Assembly: GCA_963732155.1 (NCBI GenBank)
Contig: CAVSYB010000017.1
Coordinates: 124,001 to 188,000 of the forward strand
Length of the DNA: 64,000 nt
DNA from: Roseiarcus sp963732155
GTDB lineage: Bacteria; Pseudomonadota; Alphaproteobacteria; Rhizobiales; Beijerinckiaceae
Direction of reading: 5' to 3'
Shown here: positions 8,873-16,209 of the stretch, piece by piece
Position numbering within the stretch: the first letter of the stretch is position 1
How the letters are laid out: every line of letters starts with the position of its first letter
Notes under the pieces: model-generated
Seen by the model: only the letters and a program-made list of their open reading frames with translations
Told to the model about the DNA's origin: nothing
Databases searched by the model: none
Translations under genes and position numbers: made by a program

Positions 8873-9967
8873 ATGGCGACGACGCCGACACGACGTGACT
8901 ATAGCCTCATCGGACGCGACGCCGAGGCGGCGGTGGCGAGCGGGCTCGCCTCGGCCGAATGGTATAAGACCGACCTGCCGCGCAAGCGGATGAAAGAGCT
9001 GATGCGCCGTTCCGACGGGGCGGCGATCCGCGATACGATCATCTGGATCGCCGCGTTCATCTTCTTCGGCGCCGGCGGCTACCTTTTTTGGGGCTCGTGG
9101 TGGGCGGCGCCGTTCTTCATCGGTTACGGCGTGCTCTACGGCTCGTCGACCAATTCGCGCTGGCACGAATGCGGTCACGGCACGGCGTTCAAGACGCGCT
9201 GGGTGAACGACGTGATCTATCAGGTTGCGTGCTTCATGATCATGCGTGAGCCGACGATCTGGCGATGGAGCCACACGCGTCACCACACCGATACGATCAT
9301 CGTCGGTCGCGATCCCGAAATCGGGGCGATGCGACCGCCGGCGATGCTGCGCATCGTCTCCAACATCTTCGCGATCGCCAGCACGTGGAGGACCGTCAAG
9401 CATGTGGTCCTGCATTCGTTCGGCCGCCTCGACGCGGAAGAGCAGACTTTCGTGCCGGAGATGGAGCGAGGCAAGGTTTTCCTCGTCGCCCGCATCTGGC
9501 TGGCGATCCATCTGTCCGTCATCGGATTGGCGTTATGGCTGCACTCCTGGCTGCCGCTGATGTATGTCGGCGCGCTGCCGACGATGTATGGCGGATGGCT
9601 CACCATCTATTTCGGCATCACGCAACACGCCGGCCTCGCCGAGAACGTGCTCGATCACCGCCTCAACGCCCGCACCGTCTATATGAATCCAATCTTCCGG
9701 TTCCTCTATTGGAACATGAACTACCACGTCGAGCACCACATGTTCCCGATGGTGCCGTATCATCGCCTGCCCGAACTCCACGAGGAGATGAAGGCGGACC
9801 TGCCGAAGCCTTACGCCAGCACGATCGAAGCTTATCGCGAGATCATCCCCGCGCTGCTGCGGCAGACGAAGGATCCCGAATACTACATCAAGCGCGAATT
9901 GCCGCCGTCGGCAAAGCCGTTTCGGACCGAGTTCCACGCCCATCCCATACAGACGGCCGCGGAATAA
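8873..9967 (+). CDS. Membrane fatty-acid-desaturase-superfamily protein
   Basis: 364 residues with the three histidine boxes of diiron membrane desaturases: HECGH (about residue 98), HTRHH (about 137) and HVEHH (about 285, NYHVEHHMFPMVPYHRLPEL). Hydrophobic hairpins lie before box 1 and between boxes 2 and 3. It is therefore an inner-membrane O2-dependent desaturase or hydroxylase acting on an acyl chain or other hydrophobic substrate; which one is not evident. The ATG at 8873 is chosen over an upstream start because GGAGGAGCAGA lies directly before it. The gene stands alone, 170 bp before an aldo/keto reductase. Confidence 0.85.
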   Translation: MATTPTRRDYSLIGRDAEAAVASGLASAEWYKTDLPRKRMKELMRRSDGAAIRDTIIWIAAFIFFGAGGYLFWGSWWAAPFFIGYGVLYGSSTNSRWHECGHGTAFKTRWVNDVIYQVACFMIMREPTIWRWSHTRHHTDTIIVGRDPEIGAMRPPAMLRIVSNIFAIASTWRTVKHVVLHSFGRLDAEEQTFVPEMERGKVFLVARIWLAIHLSVIGLALWLHSWLPLMYVGALPTMYGGWLTIYFGITQHAGLAENVLDHRLNARTVYMNPIFRFLYWNMNYHVEHHMFPMVPYHRLPELHEEMKADLPKPYASTIEAYREIIPALLRQTKDPEYYIKRELPPSAKPFRTEFHAHPIQTAAE

Positions 9968-10137
9968 GGCGGTCGGCGATTTGTCGAACTGCGCCGCGGG
10001 TCGGGCGCGGCGCCATCGAACGGGCGAAGCGCCATGGCCCGTCCGGCTGCCGGACCGCCGAGCGCAAGCCGTTCGCGCGAGCGTCGATCTCACGGCGAAA
10101 TCGAACAATCGTCCTGTGGCGAGGTGAGGCTGGAGCG

Positions 10138-11127
10138 ATGAAATATCGGCGGTTTCCGAGAACGGGGGAAAATATCAGCGCGCTCGGCTTCGGCGCGATG
10201 GGTTTTGCCGGGTGGTTTGGACGGACGAGCGACGCAGACTGCATCCGCGCCCTGCACGCCGCGCTCGATCTCGGCGTGAATCTCGTCGACACCGCCCGCG
10301 CCTACGGCGAGAGCGAGCGCATCGTTGGCGAGGGGCTGCGCCAATGGCGAGGCGCCAGGCCGTTCATCGCGACGAAAATCGAGTCTCTTGGCCCGAAGTC
10401 CCAGTTCGGGACGCCGCTGCCTGTCGAGCAGGCGTTCCCCAAGGGCCATGTCGCCGCCGACTGCGACCGCTCGCTCAGGGCGATGGGGCTCGACGCCGTC
10501 GACCTCGTGCAATTGCATCTGTATTGGCCGACATGGGGCGTGAGCGGCTACTGGATGGACGAATTGCAGGCGCTGAAGAGACAAGGCAAGACGCGCTTCG
10601 TTGGAATCTCGGCGCCCGACCACCGCTCCGACATGGTGCTGCCGCTGGTCCAGAGCGGCCTGATCGATTCCGTCCAGACGATCGTCAACATCTTCGATCC
10701 CCTGGCGCTCGAAGTCCTTGCGCCGATCTGCGAACAGAACCATGTCGCCGTCATCGCGCGCTGCATCCTCGATGAGGGCGGCCTGACCGGCTTTTTGACA
10801 GAGGAAATGACGTTCCCGGAAGGCGACTTCCGGCATGGCTATTTCGATCGCAGCGTCAATCGCTCTTGGTATATCCACAAGGTCGACCAACTGAAGAGGT
10901 TCGTGCCTCAATACGCCAGTTCGCTCGCCGCGCTGGCCATCAAGTTTGCGTGCCACAGCCCCGCCGTGACGAGCGCGATAACCTCGATGCACATCGAGGA
11001 CTATGCGCGCATGAACGCCGCGGCGCTTGACGAGCCGGATCTGCCGCCGGAAATCTTCCACCGCCTGATGACTTCGCACCGGTTCATCAAGAACCTCAAC
11101 CACACGGGTCATTGGGATGTCGCCTAG
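10138..11127 (+). CDS. Aldo/keto reductase
   Basis: 329-residue AKR barrel. The catalytic tetrad is visible: Asp and Tyr in LVDTARAYGESE (about residues 48-59), Lys in IATKIES (about 80), His in LVQLHLYW (about 125). It reduces or oxidises a carbonyl/hydroxyl pair with NAD(P)H, probably of a sugar given the neighbours, though it lies apart from the transporter operon. The ATG was chosen because of GAGG/GGAG motifs just upstream and correct family spacing; the frame is open a long way upstream only as a shadow of the desaturase gene. This is the first of three AKR genes in the window. Confidence 0.85.
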   Translation: MKYRRFPRTGENISALGFGAMGFAGWFGRTSDADCIRALHAALDLGVNLVDTARAYGESERIVGEGLRQWRGARPFIATKIESLGPKSQFGTPLPVEQAFPKGHVAADCDRSLRAMGLDAVDLVQLHLYWPTWGVSGYWMDELQALKRQGKTRFVGISAPDHRSDMVLPLVQSGLIDSVQTIVNIFDPLALEVLAPICEQNHVAVIARCILDEGGLTGFLTEEMTFPEGDFRHGYFDRSVNRSWYIHKVDQLKRFVPQYASSLAALAIKFACHSPAVTSAITSMHIEDYARMNAAALDEPDLPPEIFHRLMTSHRFIKNLNHTGHWDVA

Positions 11128-11256
11128 GCCAAGCGAAAGTCGGGCTGCGGCAAGGATCGGCGCAGAGATTACGGTGTTGCCCGACGCCCCGCCAACGGGA
11201 GGCTGCGAGGTCGCGACAGGGACGAATGGCTGTGACGACGATCGCGGGCGCGACCG

Positions 11257-11766
11257 CTAGGGGGAGGCCGTCCACGTCTTGAAATCGGCTTCCGAAACTT
11301 TGGGGAGTTTCTTGAGGAAGGCCACGATCTTCCAGATTTCCTCGTCGGGCGTCCCGATCGAACCGAAACTCGGCATGCCGGTCATCTTGATGCCGTTCTT
11401 GACCACCCAGAACAGTTGCGGCGGGGTCCTGTCGTTCACGACATCCTTGAGATCGGGGGGGCCCGGCTGCAGTCCTTCCGAAAACTTGGCCCAACCCACG
11501 CCGGGCCCCCCATGGCAGTTCGTGCAGCCGCGCGTGGCGAAAGCGCGAGCCCCCGCCGGCGCCGCTGCGGGATCGTTGAACGAATTCGGGGGTTGATCGT
11601 CGGCGTGCCGGGCGATCGAGGCTTGACGTATGTTGACCAGCGCCCAGTTGACAATGCCTGGCTCCTCGGCGGTTCCCGCCACGCTATAGAAGCCGCCGAA
11701 GAAGAAAATCACGACGCCGACGGCGCCGATGATCGCAAGCCCGCCTATGAACGCCAGAAGTCGCAT
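11257..11766 (-). CDS. Membrane-anchored mono-heme cytochrome c
   Basis: 169 residues. One N-terminal hydrophobic segment (residues ~2-27) acts as signal anchor. It is followed by a class I cytochrome c domain with a single heme site CTNCH (about residues 81-85) and a likely axial methionine in KMTGMPSFG (about 127-135). The protein sits on the periplasmic side of the inner membrane and transfers electrons to or from an unknown partner. No dehydrogenase or oxidase subunit lies beside it, so the partner must be encoded elsewhere. Confidence 0.85.
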   Translation of the reverse strand: MRLLAFIGGLAIIGAVGVVIFFFGGFYSVAGTAEEPGIVNWALVNIRQASIARHADDQPPNSFNDPAAAPAGARAFATRGCTNCHGGPGVGWAKFSEGLQPGPPDLKDVVNDRTPPQLFWVVKNGIKMTGMPSFGSIGTPDEEIWKIVAFLKKLPKVSEADFKTWTASP

Positions 11767-12150
11767 GGCCTCTCTCCAGAGCCTATCACTATAGAGCCAA
11801 AGCGGCGCGGGAGCAGCAGCTTTTCCGCTTCGCCGCCCTGGGGCGCCGGAGTCGGTGCGAACGATAAGGCTCTCTGGCGCCGCGGAGCCGCCGCCGCGTC
11901 GCTTTCAACCTCCGCGCCGTCCGTGCTAGTCTGGCCGAACTGCCAGTCACGAACGCCGGCGCTCCTGTTCGGCGTCGCAGCCCGAATTCGACCCGCGCGC
12001 CACGCCGGCCTCATGCCGGAATGGCGTCGACTCCCAACAAGCCGGATCGTCGTGAGCCGTTCGCACTGGTCATCGCCCGCGGCAGGTTCCGGTAGAGATT
12101 TTCCGCCGGGGGCCGGCGATTCCGGCGAGTCCTGGCAGGCGGTTCCACAG

Positions 12151-12891
12151 ATGTTGCGGGCCTCGGCCGACCGCCTGCCGCCGCCATGGGAAGACATTTT
12201 TGGACCGTTGCGCGCCGGCGCCGTCGATGACCTCGTCGTCGTCGGTCAGATCGGCCAGTCCCTCGACGGGCGGATCGCGACGACGAACGGGCATTCGCAC
12301 TACATCAACGGTCCGGCCGGCCTCGCCCATTTGCATCGGCTTCGCGCGCTCGTCGACGCTGTCGTCGTCGGAGTCGGGAGCGCGCTCGCCGATGATCCGC
12401 AATTGACCGTTCGCCGCGTCGTCGGACCCAATCCGGCGCGGGTCGTGCTCGATCCCCGCGGCCGGCTGGCGCCGACCGCGCGGCTGCTCGCCGACGACGG
12501 CGTCCGCCGCCTTGTCGTAACGGCGCTGGGCGCGCGTTGCGAGCTTCCCGGCGTCGAGACGCTCGCGTTGCCGGCGATCAACGGACATATCGAACCTGCG
12601 GCGATCCTCGCCGGCCTCGCCGAGGCGGGATTGCGCCGCGTCCTCATCGAGGGCGGCGCCTACACAATCTCGCGCTTCCTCGCCGCGCGCTGTCTCGATC
12701 GCCTGCATGTGGTCGTCGCGCCGATCATCCTGGGCTGCGGCCGCCCGGGCGTCACCCTCGATCCGATCGACAGCGTCGCCCTGGCGCTGCGCCCGGAGGT
12801 GCACGCCCATCCGCTCGAAGGCGAGGTGCTGTTCGATTGCGATTTTACGGCTCAGCGCGTGACGGTTGGCCGCGCGAAGAGATCGATGTGA
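12151..12891 (+). CDS. RibD C-terminal-like (pyrimidine/dihydrofolate reductase fold) reductase
   Basis: About 246 residues. The reductase fold of RibD/DHFR is clear: VVVGQIGQSLDGRIAT (about residues 28-43), INGPAGLAHLHRLRALVDAVVVG and LRRVLIEGGAYTISRFL. It would reduce a ribosylated or pterin-type ring with NADPH. The deaminase half of RibD is absent. The ATG at 12151 has an AGGCGG site; an ATG at 12013 would add 46 residues that partly resemble the N-termini of longer homologues, so the start is uncertain. Its 3' end overlaps the convergent methyltransferase gene by 40 bp. Neighbours suggest a small pathway on a pterin- or flavin-like compound. Confidence 0.8.
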   Translation: MLRASADRLPPPWEDIFGPLRAGAVDDLVVVGQIGQSLDGRIATTNGHSHYINGPAGLAHLHRLRALVDAVVVGVGSALADDPQLTVRRVVGPNPARVVLDPRGRLAPTARLLADDGVRRLVVTALGARCELPGVETLALPAINGHIEPAAILAGLAEAGLRRVLIEGGAYTISRFLAARCLDRLHVVVAPIILGCGRPGVTLDPIDSVALALRPEVHAHPLEGEVLFDCDFTAQRVTVGRAKRSM

Positions 12892-13661
12892 CCGACCCGC
12901 ATCGACGAGCGGCCGGATGCAAGATGATCACGCCGTCGCGCGAGCCAGCCGAGGACGTCGACCGGGGGAAGATCGCCGCCCTCTCGCGCCGCGCCGGCCC
13001 ACCCGGCGAGAAGTTCGGCTTGAATCTCGTGGTCCCGCGGGCCAAGCGCCCAGTCCGCGGCGCCGCGGAGGACGACATAGTCCAGCGCTTCGAAGCGCGC
13101 GATGGCCGCCACGGGCGCCGTCGGCCCCAGCGCCGGCCCGAATCCCTTGTCGCCGCGCTGATGCCGGTTCACCGCCTCGACGATCGCGGCGTCGAGGGGG
13201 TCGACCGGATCAAATCTCATCCGTCCGTCATAGGTGAGCGCAGCGTAAACCGGCAGGCCGCGCGCGCAGGTCAGCGTCGCCAGCCATTCGAGCCATTCGG
13301 CGGAGACGAGATCGAGCAACGCCGAGGCCGTGACCAGGTCGACCGATCCATCCAGCGCGGATGCGAGTTCGCAGGCGAGATCGACGCGGACGATTGCAAG
13401 GTCCGGTCCGGCGATCGGCGCCGCTGCCGCAGCGCGCGCCAGCAGGTCCGCGTCGTCGTCGACGAGACGCCAGCTCTGCCGGGGCGGAAGACGCGACGAG
13501 ATCGCCCGCATCGTCGCCCCCGCGCCGCAGGCGAGATCGACGACGACAATCGAGGCGCGGCCGGCGAATGCGGCGGCGACGGCGTCGAGAACGACGCGGC
13601 TACGCGCGCACGCGTCGTAAGGCTCTCGCCGATGCAGCCAGTCCGCCGAAAAGCTCTTCAC
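12852..13661 (-). CDS. SAM-dependent methyltransferase, class I
   Basis: 269 residues from a GTG start that overlaps the preceding glycosyltransferase stop (GTGA). Motif I is VVVDLACGAGATMRAIS (about residues 36-52), followed by an acidic motif (RLVDDDADLL) and VDLVTASALLDLVS. It methylates a small molecule rather than a macromolecule, judging by size and neighbours. It is the last gene of a four-gene minus-strand run and its 3' end overlaps the convergent reductase gene. Substrate unknown; the cluster suggests a glycosylated heterocycle. Confidence 0.85.
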   Translation of the reverse strand: MKSFSADWLHRREPYDACARSRVVLDAVAAAFAGRASIVVVDLACGAGATMRAISSRLPPRQSWRLVDDDADLLARAAAAAPIAGPDLAIVRVDLACELASALDGSVDLVTASALLDLVSAEWLEWLATLTCARGLPVYAALTYDGRMRFDPVDPLDAAIVEAVNRHQRGDKGFGPALGPTAPVAAIARFEALDYVVLRGAADWALGPRDHEIQAELLAGWAGAAREGGDLPPVDVLGWLARRRDHLASGRSSMRVGHIDLFARPTVTR

Positions 13662-14710
13662 GGCGCCGTCTCGATCGCCTGGGCGAACAGCGCCGCCGAG
13701 TGCTCCCAGGTTGGAAGCGCGGCGGCGGCGGCGCGCGCCGCCGCCGCAAGACGACGGCGCGCCGCCGAATCCTCGATCAGCCGCCGCAACGCCGCCGCGA
13801 GCGCGCCGGCGTCGTTCGGGGGGGCCAGCAGGCTGGCGCCGGCGGGCGCCGTCTGCGGGATGGCGCCGGCCGTCGTTCCGACCACCGGCAGCCCATGCGC
13901 AATCGCCTCGGCAATCGCCATTCCATAGCCTTCGAACCGCGACGCCGATACGAAGAGATCGGCGCTGGCGTAGAGGGCCTCGAGGCGCTCCGCGGCGACC
14001 GCGCCGGCGAGCCGGATCCGGTCGCCGAGGTTGAAACGCGCGATATCGGCTTTGAGACGCGTCGTCGAATCGGCGTCGCGCCCGAGGTCGCCGGCAATCA
14101 CCAGCCGCCAGGAAAGATCGAGCAGCCGCGCGCACGCGGCCGCGAGCACGTCGTAGCCCTTGCGAGGCGTCACCGCGCCGACCGCCAGCATCGTCAACGG
14201 GGCTTCGGCGTCGGCGCGCGCTGGCGCGACGCGATCACTGCCCGGCCGCACGATCCTCACCTGCTCGGCGGGAACGCCGTAGTCGGAAACCACAAGGCGC
14301 TCCGTGAACGGGCTCGTGACGATCACGCGCCGCGCGCAGGCGAGCGCTTGCCTCTCGCTCATGCGCAAGGCGCCCACCTCCTCGGGCGAAAGTCCCGACT
14401 CCTCCGCGAGCGGATGATGCACCAGCGCGATCAGCCGACGAGTGGCGCGCAGCGCCGTCGCGACGTCCGGCAGGACGCCGAAAGCCAATCCGTCGATGAC
14501 GATCGGCAGGTCGGCCGGGAGGGCGGCCAGCCGCCTTTGCGCCGTCGCTCGAGCCTCCGCGCTGGGGCGCGGAAAACCATCGCCAAGATCGAGGACCTCG
14601 ATCCGCCAGCCCAGCGATCGAAGCCCCGCAATGACGCGCCTGTCATAGGCGTAACCGCCGGTCGGAGTCGTCAAATCCCCGGGCGCGGCGAAGACGAGGC
14701 GTCTCACCAC
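13658..14710 (-). CDS. Glycosyltransferase family 4 (GT-B fold)
   Basis: 350 residues with the GT4 C-terminal signature: TMLAVGAVTPRKGYDVL (about residues 187-203), SADLFVSASRFEGYGMAIAE (about 263-282) with the donor-binding E-x7-E arrangement, and GLPVVGTTAGAIP. It transfers a sugar from a nucleotide-sugar donor to an acceptor in the cytoplasm. Two adjacent GTG codons (14708-14710, 14705-14707) are possible starts. The second would overlap the upstream gene's stop as GTGA. The position between a PTPS-like gene and a methyltransferase gene suggests glycosylation of a small molecule rather than of envelope polysaccharide. Confidence 0.85.
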   Translation of the reverse strand: MVRRLVFAAPGDLTTPTGGYAYDRRVIAGLRSLGWRIEVLDLGDGFPRPSAEARATAQRRLAALPADLPIVIDGLAFGVLPDVATALRATRRLIALVHHPLAEESGLSPEEVGALRMSERQALACARRVIVTSPFTERLVVSDYGVPAEQVRIVRPGSDRVAPARADAEAPLTMLAVGAVTPRKGYDVLAAACARLLDLSWRLVIAGDLGRDADSTTRLKADIARFNLGDRIRLAGAVAAERLEALYASADLFVSASRFEGYGMAIAEAIAHGLPVVGTTAGAIPQTAPAGASLLAPPNDAGALAAALRRLIEDSAARRRLAAAARAAAAALPTWEHSAALFAQAIETAP

Positions 14711-15105
14711 AAGGGCGCCTCGTAGGACGCGCGCGCGAGGTGGGATTCCGCGATGGTCACGCGAATCGCCTTGAGCTCGCGCCCGTCGCGGCCCAATCCG
14801 CCGTTTTGCGCCGCCGCGGCAAGACCCTCGAACACATGCTTGGCGAGAAACTCGGTCGTGGTGTTGACGCCTTTGAAATCCGCGACATCGTCGAGGTTGC
14901 GACAGTTCAGCGGACCAAGGATCGATTTCAATACCTCATGCGCGCGACCGATATCGACAACGACGCCGTTCGAATCGAGCTGGTCGGCGATGAAAGCGGC
15001 GTCGACCACAAAAGTCGCGCCGTGCAGCGCCTGGGCGGGGCCGAAGACGGCGCCGCGAAACGAATGGGCGATCATGATGTGGTCACGGACTTCGACAGTG
15101 AACAA
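14704..15105 (-). CDS. 6-pyruvoyl-tetrahydropterin-synthase-like protein with altered active site
   Basis: 133 residues with the T-fold pattern of PTPS/QueD: start FTVEVRDHIMIAHSFRG, then ALHGATFVVDA, and C-terminal IRVTIAESHLA. Compared with QueD the zinc ligands His14 and His28 are kept, but the third (HGH) is Ala30. The catalytic cysteine position is Ala24 and the catalytic Asp-His pair is Asn67-Cys68. Glu120 is kept. It may thus bind a pterin-like ligand without the usual lyase chemistry, or catalyse something different. The TTG start is supported by GAGAGG seven bases upstream and by the conserved N-terminus. It lies 17 bp after the dehydrogenase gene and overlaps the glycosyltransferase start. 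Confidence 0.8.
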   Translation of the reverse strand: MFTVEVRDHIMIAHSFRGAVFGPAQALHGATFVVDAAFIADQLDSNGVVVDIGRAHEVLKSILGPLNCRNLDDVADFKGVNTTTEFLAKHVFEGLAAAAQNGGLGRDGRELKAIRVTIAESHLARASYEAPLW

Positions 15106-15122
15106 AGGCGAACCTCTCGGGC

Positions 15123-16127
15123 TTAGACGGCCTCCTCGGCCGAAGGATAGATGACGAGCTGGCAAAGCGCGCCGGTTGCCGGCCCGAGGATATCCGGCAG
15201 GCGGTCGGGCAGCTCGCGAAAACGGACGGCCGGGGCGAGAAGCACGTCGAGCGCCGAGTCGGCGAGCAGATCGATCGCGGCGGCAAGTCGGCGTTGAGGC
15301 GTCCAGCGCGCCCGATGCGACGGCGCCACCCGGCCGACCTGGCTGGAGATCAGCCTGAGGCGCCGGCCGTGGAACGCCTCGCCGAGCGGGATCGCGACCT
15401 CGCCGGCGCCGTGCCAGCTCAACTCCAGCACCGTCGCCTCCTCTCCGGCGAGGCGAAGCGCAGTGGCGAGACCTGATGCGGTCCCGCTCGCATGGATGAC
15501 GAGGTCGCAATCGGCGGGCGCCGCGTCCGGCGCCGCAAAGCCGACGCCGAGGGCACGGGCGACGCCGGCGCGGGACGCCTCGACGTCGATCAGGGTTACG
15601 CGGGCGCCGGGAAGTCGCCTGCAGAGCCAGGCGGCCAGTGAGCCGACGACGCCGGCTCCGACCACCGCGATATTGTCGGCGGCGGCCGGCAGGCCGTCCC
15701 ACATCGCGTTGAGAGCCGTCTCCATGTTGGCCGCGAGCGTCGCGCGCGCCGGCGGCACTCCGGCGGGAACCGTCACGACTGCGCTGGCTGGCAATGTGAA
15801 GACGCTCTGGTGCGGGTGGAGCGCAAAAACAAGGCGATCGCGCCATCCCTCGGGTCCCTCCTCGACCCGGCCGACCGTCGCGTAGCCGTATTTGACCGGG
15901 AAAGGGAACGCGCCGCCCATGAACGGGGCGCGCATGCGGTCGAACTCCGTCGGGGGAACGCGGCCGGCGAACACCAGCCTTTCGGTGCCGCGGCTGATCG
16001 CGCTATAAAGCGCGCGGATGCGGATTTCGTCCGGCCCCGCCTCGCCGAGCGGCTCGTCGCGGATTTCGGCGCGGCCGGGACCGGCGTACCAGAGCGCCTC
16101 GGCGCGCCATTCCGATCGATCGCCCAC
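15123..16127 (-). CDS. Zinc-type alcohol dehydrogenase-like (MDR) protein lacking zinc ligands
   Basis: 334 residues of the medium-chain dehydrogenase fold: N-terminal GroES-like part with YSAISRGTERLVFAG, then a Rossmann segment IAVVGAGVVGSLAAWL (about residues 155-170) and a C-terminal FHGRRLRLISSQVG stretch. The catalytic zinc cysteine is replaced by serine (AISRGTE), no GHE motif is present and the four-cysteine structural zinc lobe is missing. It is therefore probably a zinc-independent NAD(P)H reductase. The GTG start 82 bp from the divergent glucan synthase gene gives the expected family length. It is the first gene of the minus-strand run with the PTPS-like, GT4 and methyltransferase genes. 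Confidence 0.8.
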   Translation of the reverse strand: MGDRSEWRAEALWYAGPGRAEIRDEPLGEAGPDEIRIRALYSAISRGTERLVFAGRVPPTEFDRMRAPFMGGAFPFPVKYGYATVGRVEEGPEGWRDRLVFALHPHQSVFTLPASAVVTVPAGVPPARATLAANMETALNAMWDGLPAAADNIAVVGAGVVGSLAAWLCRRLPGARVTLIDVEASRAGVARALGVGFAAPDAAPADCDLVIHASGTASGLATALRLAGEEATVLELSWHGAGEVAIPLGEAFHGRRLRLISSQVGRVAPSHRARWTPQRRLAAAIDLLADSALDVLLAPAVRFRELPDRLPDILGPATGALCQLVIYPSAEEAV

Positions 16128-16209
16128 GTCAGCCGGCCCCGCATTGGACTTGCCGCCCACCCTACCTCTATATCCTGCATCGGCGAAAGAAGCGGAGAGC
16201 GCCGCGGCA

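Noticed and set aside
12013..12150. Upstream ATG that would lengthen the RibD-like reductase by 46 residues
   Set aside because: No ribosome site and mostly non-homologous residues. It is kept only as an alternative because part of the extension resembles longer family members.
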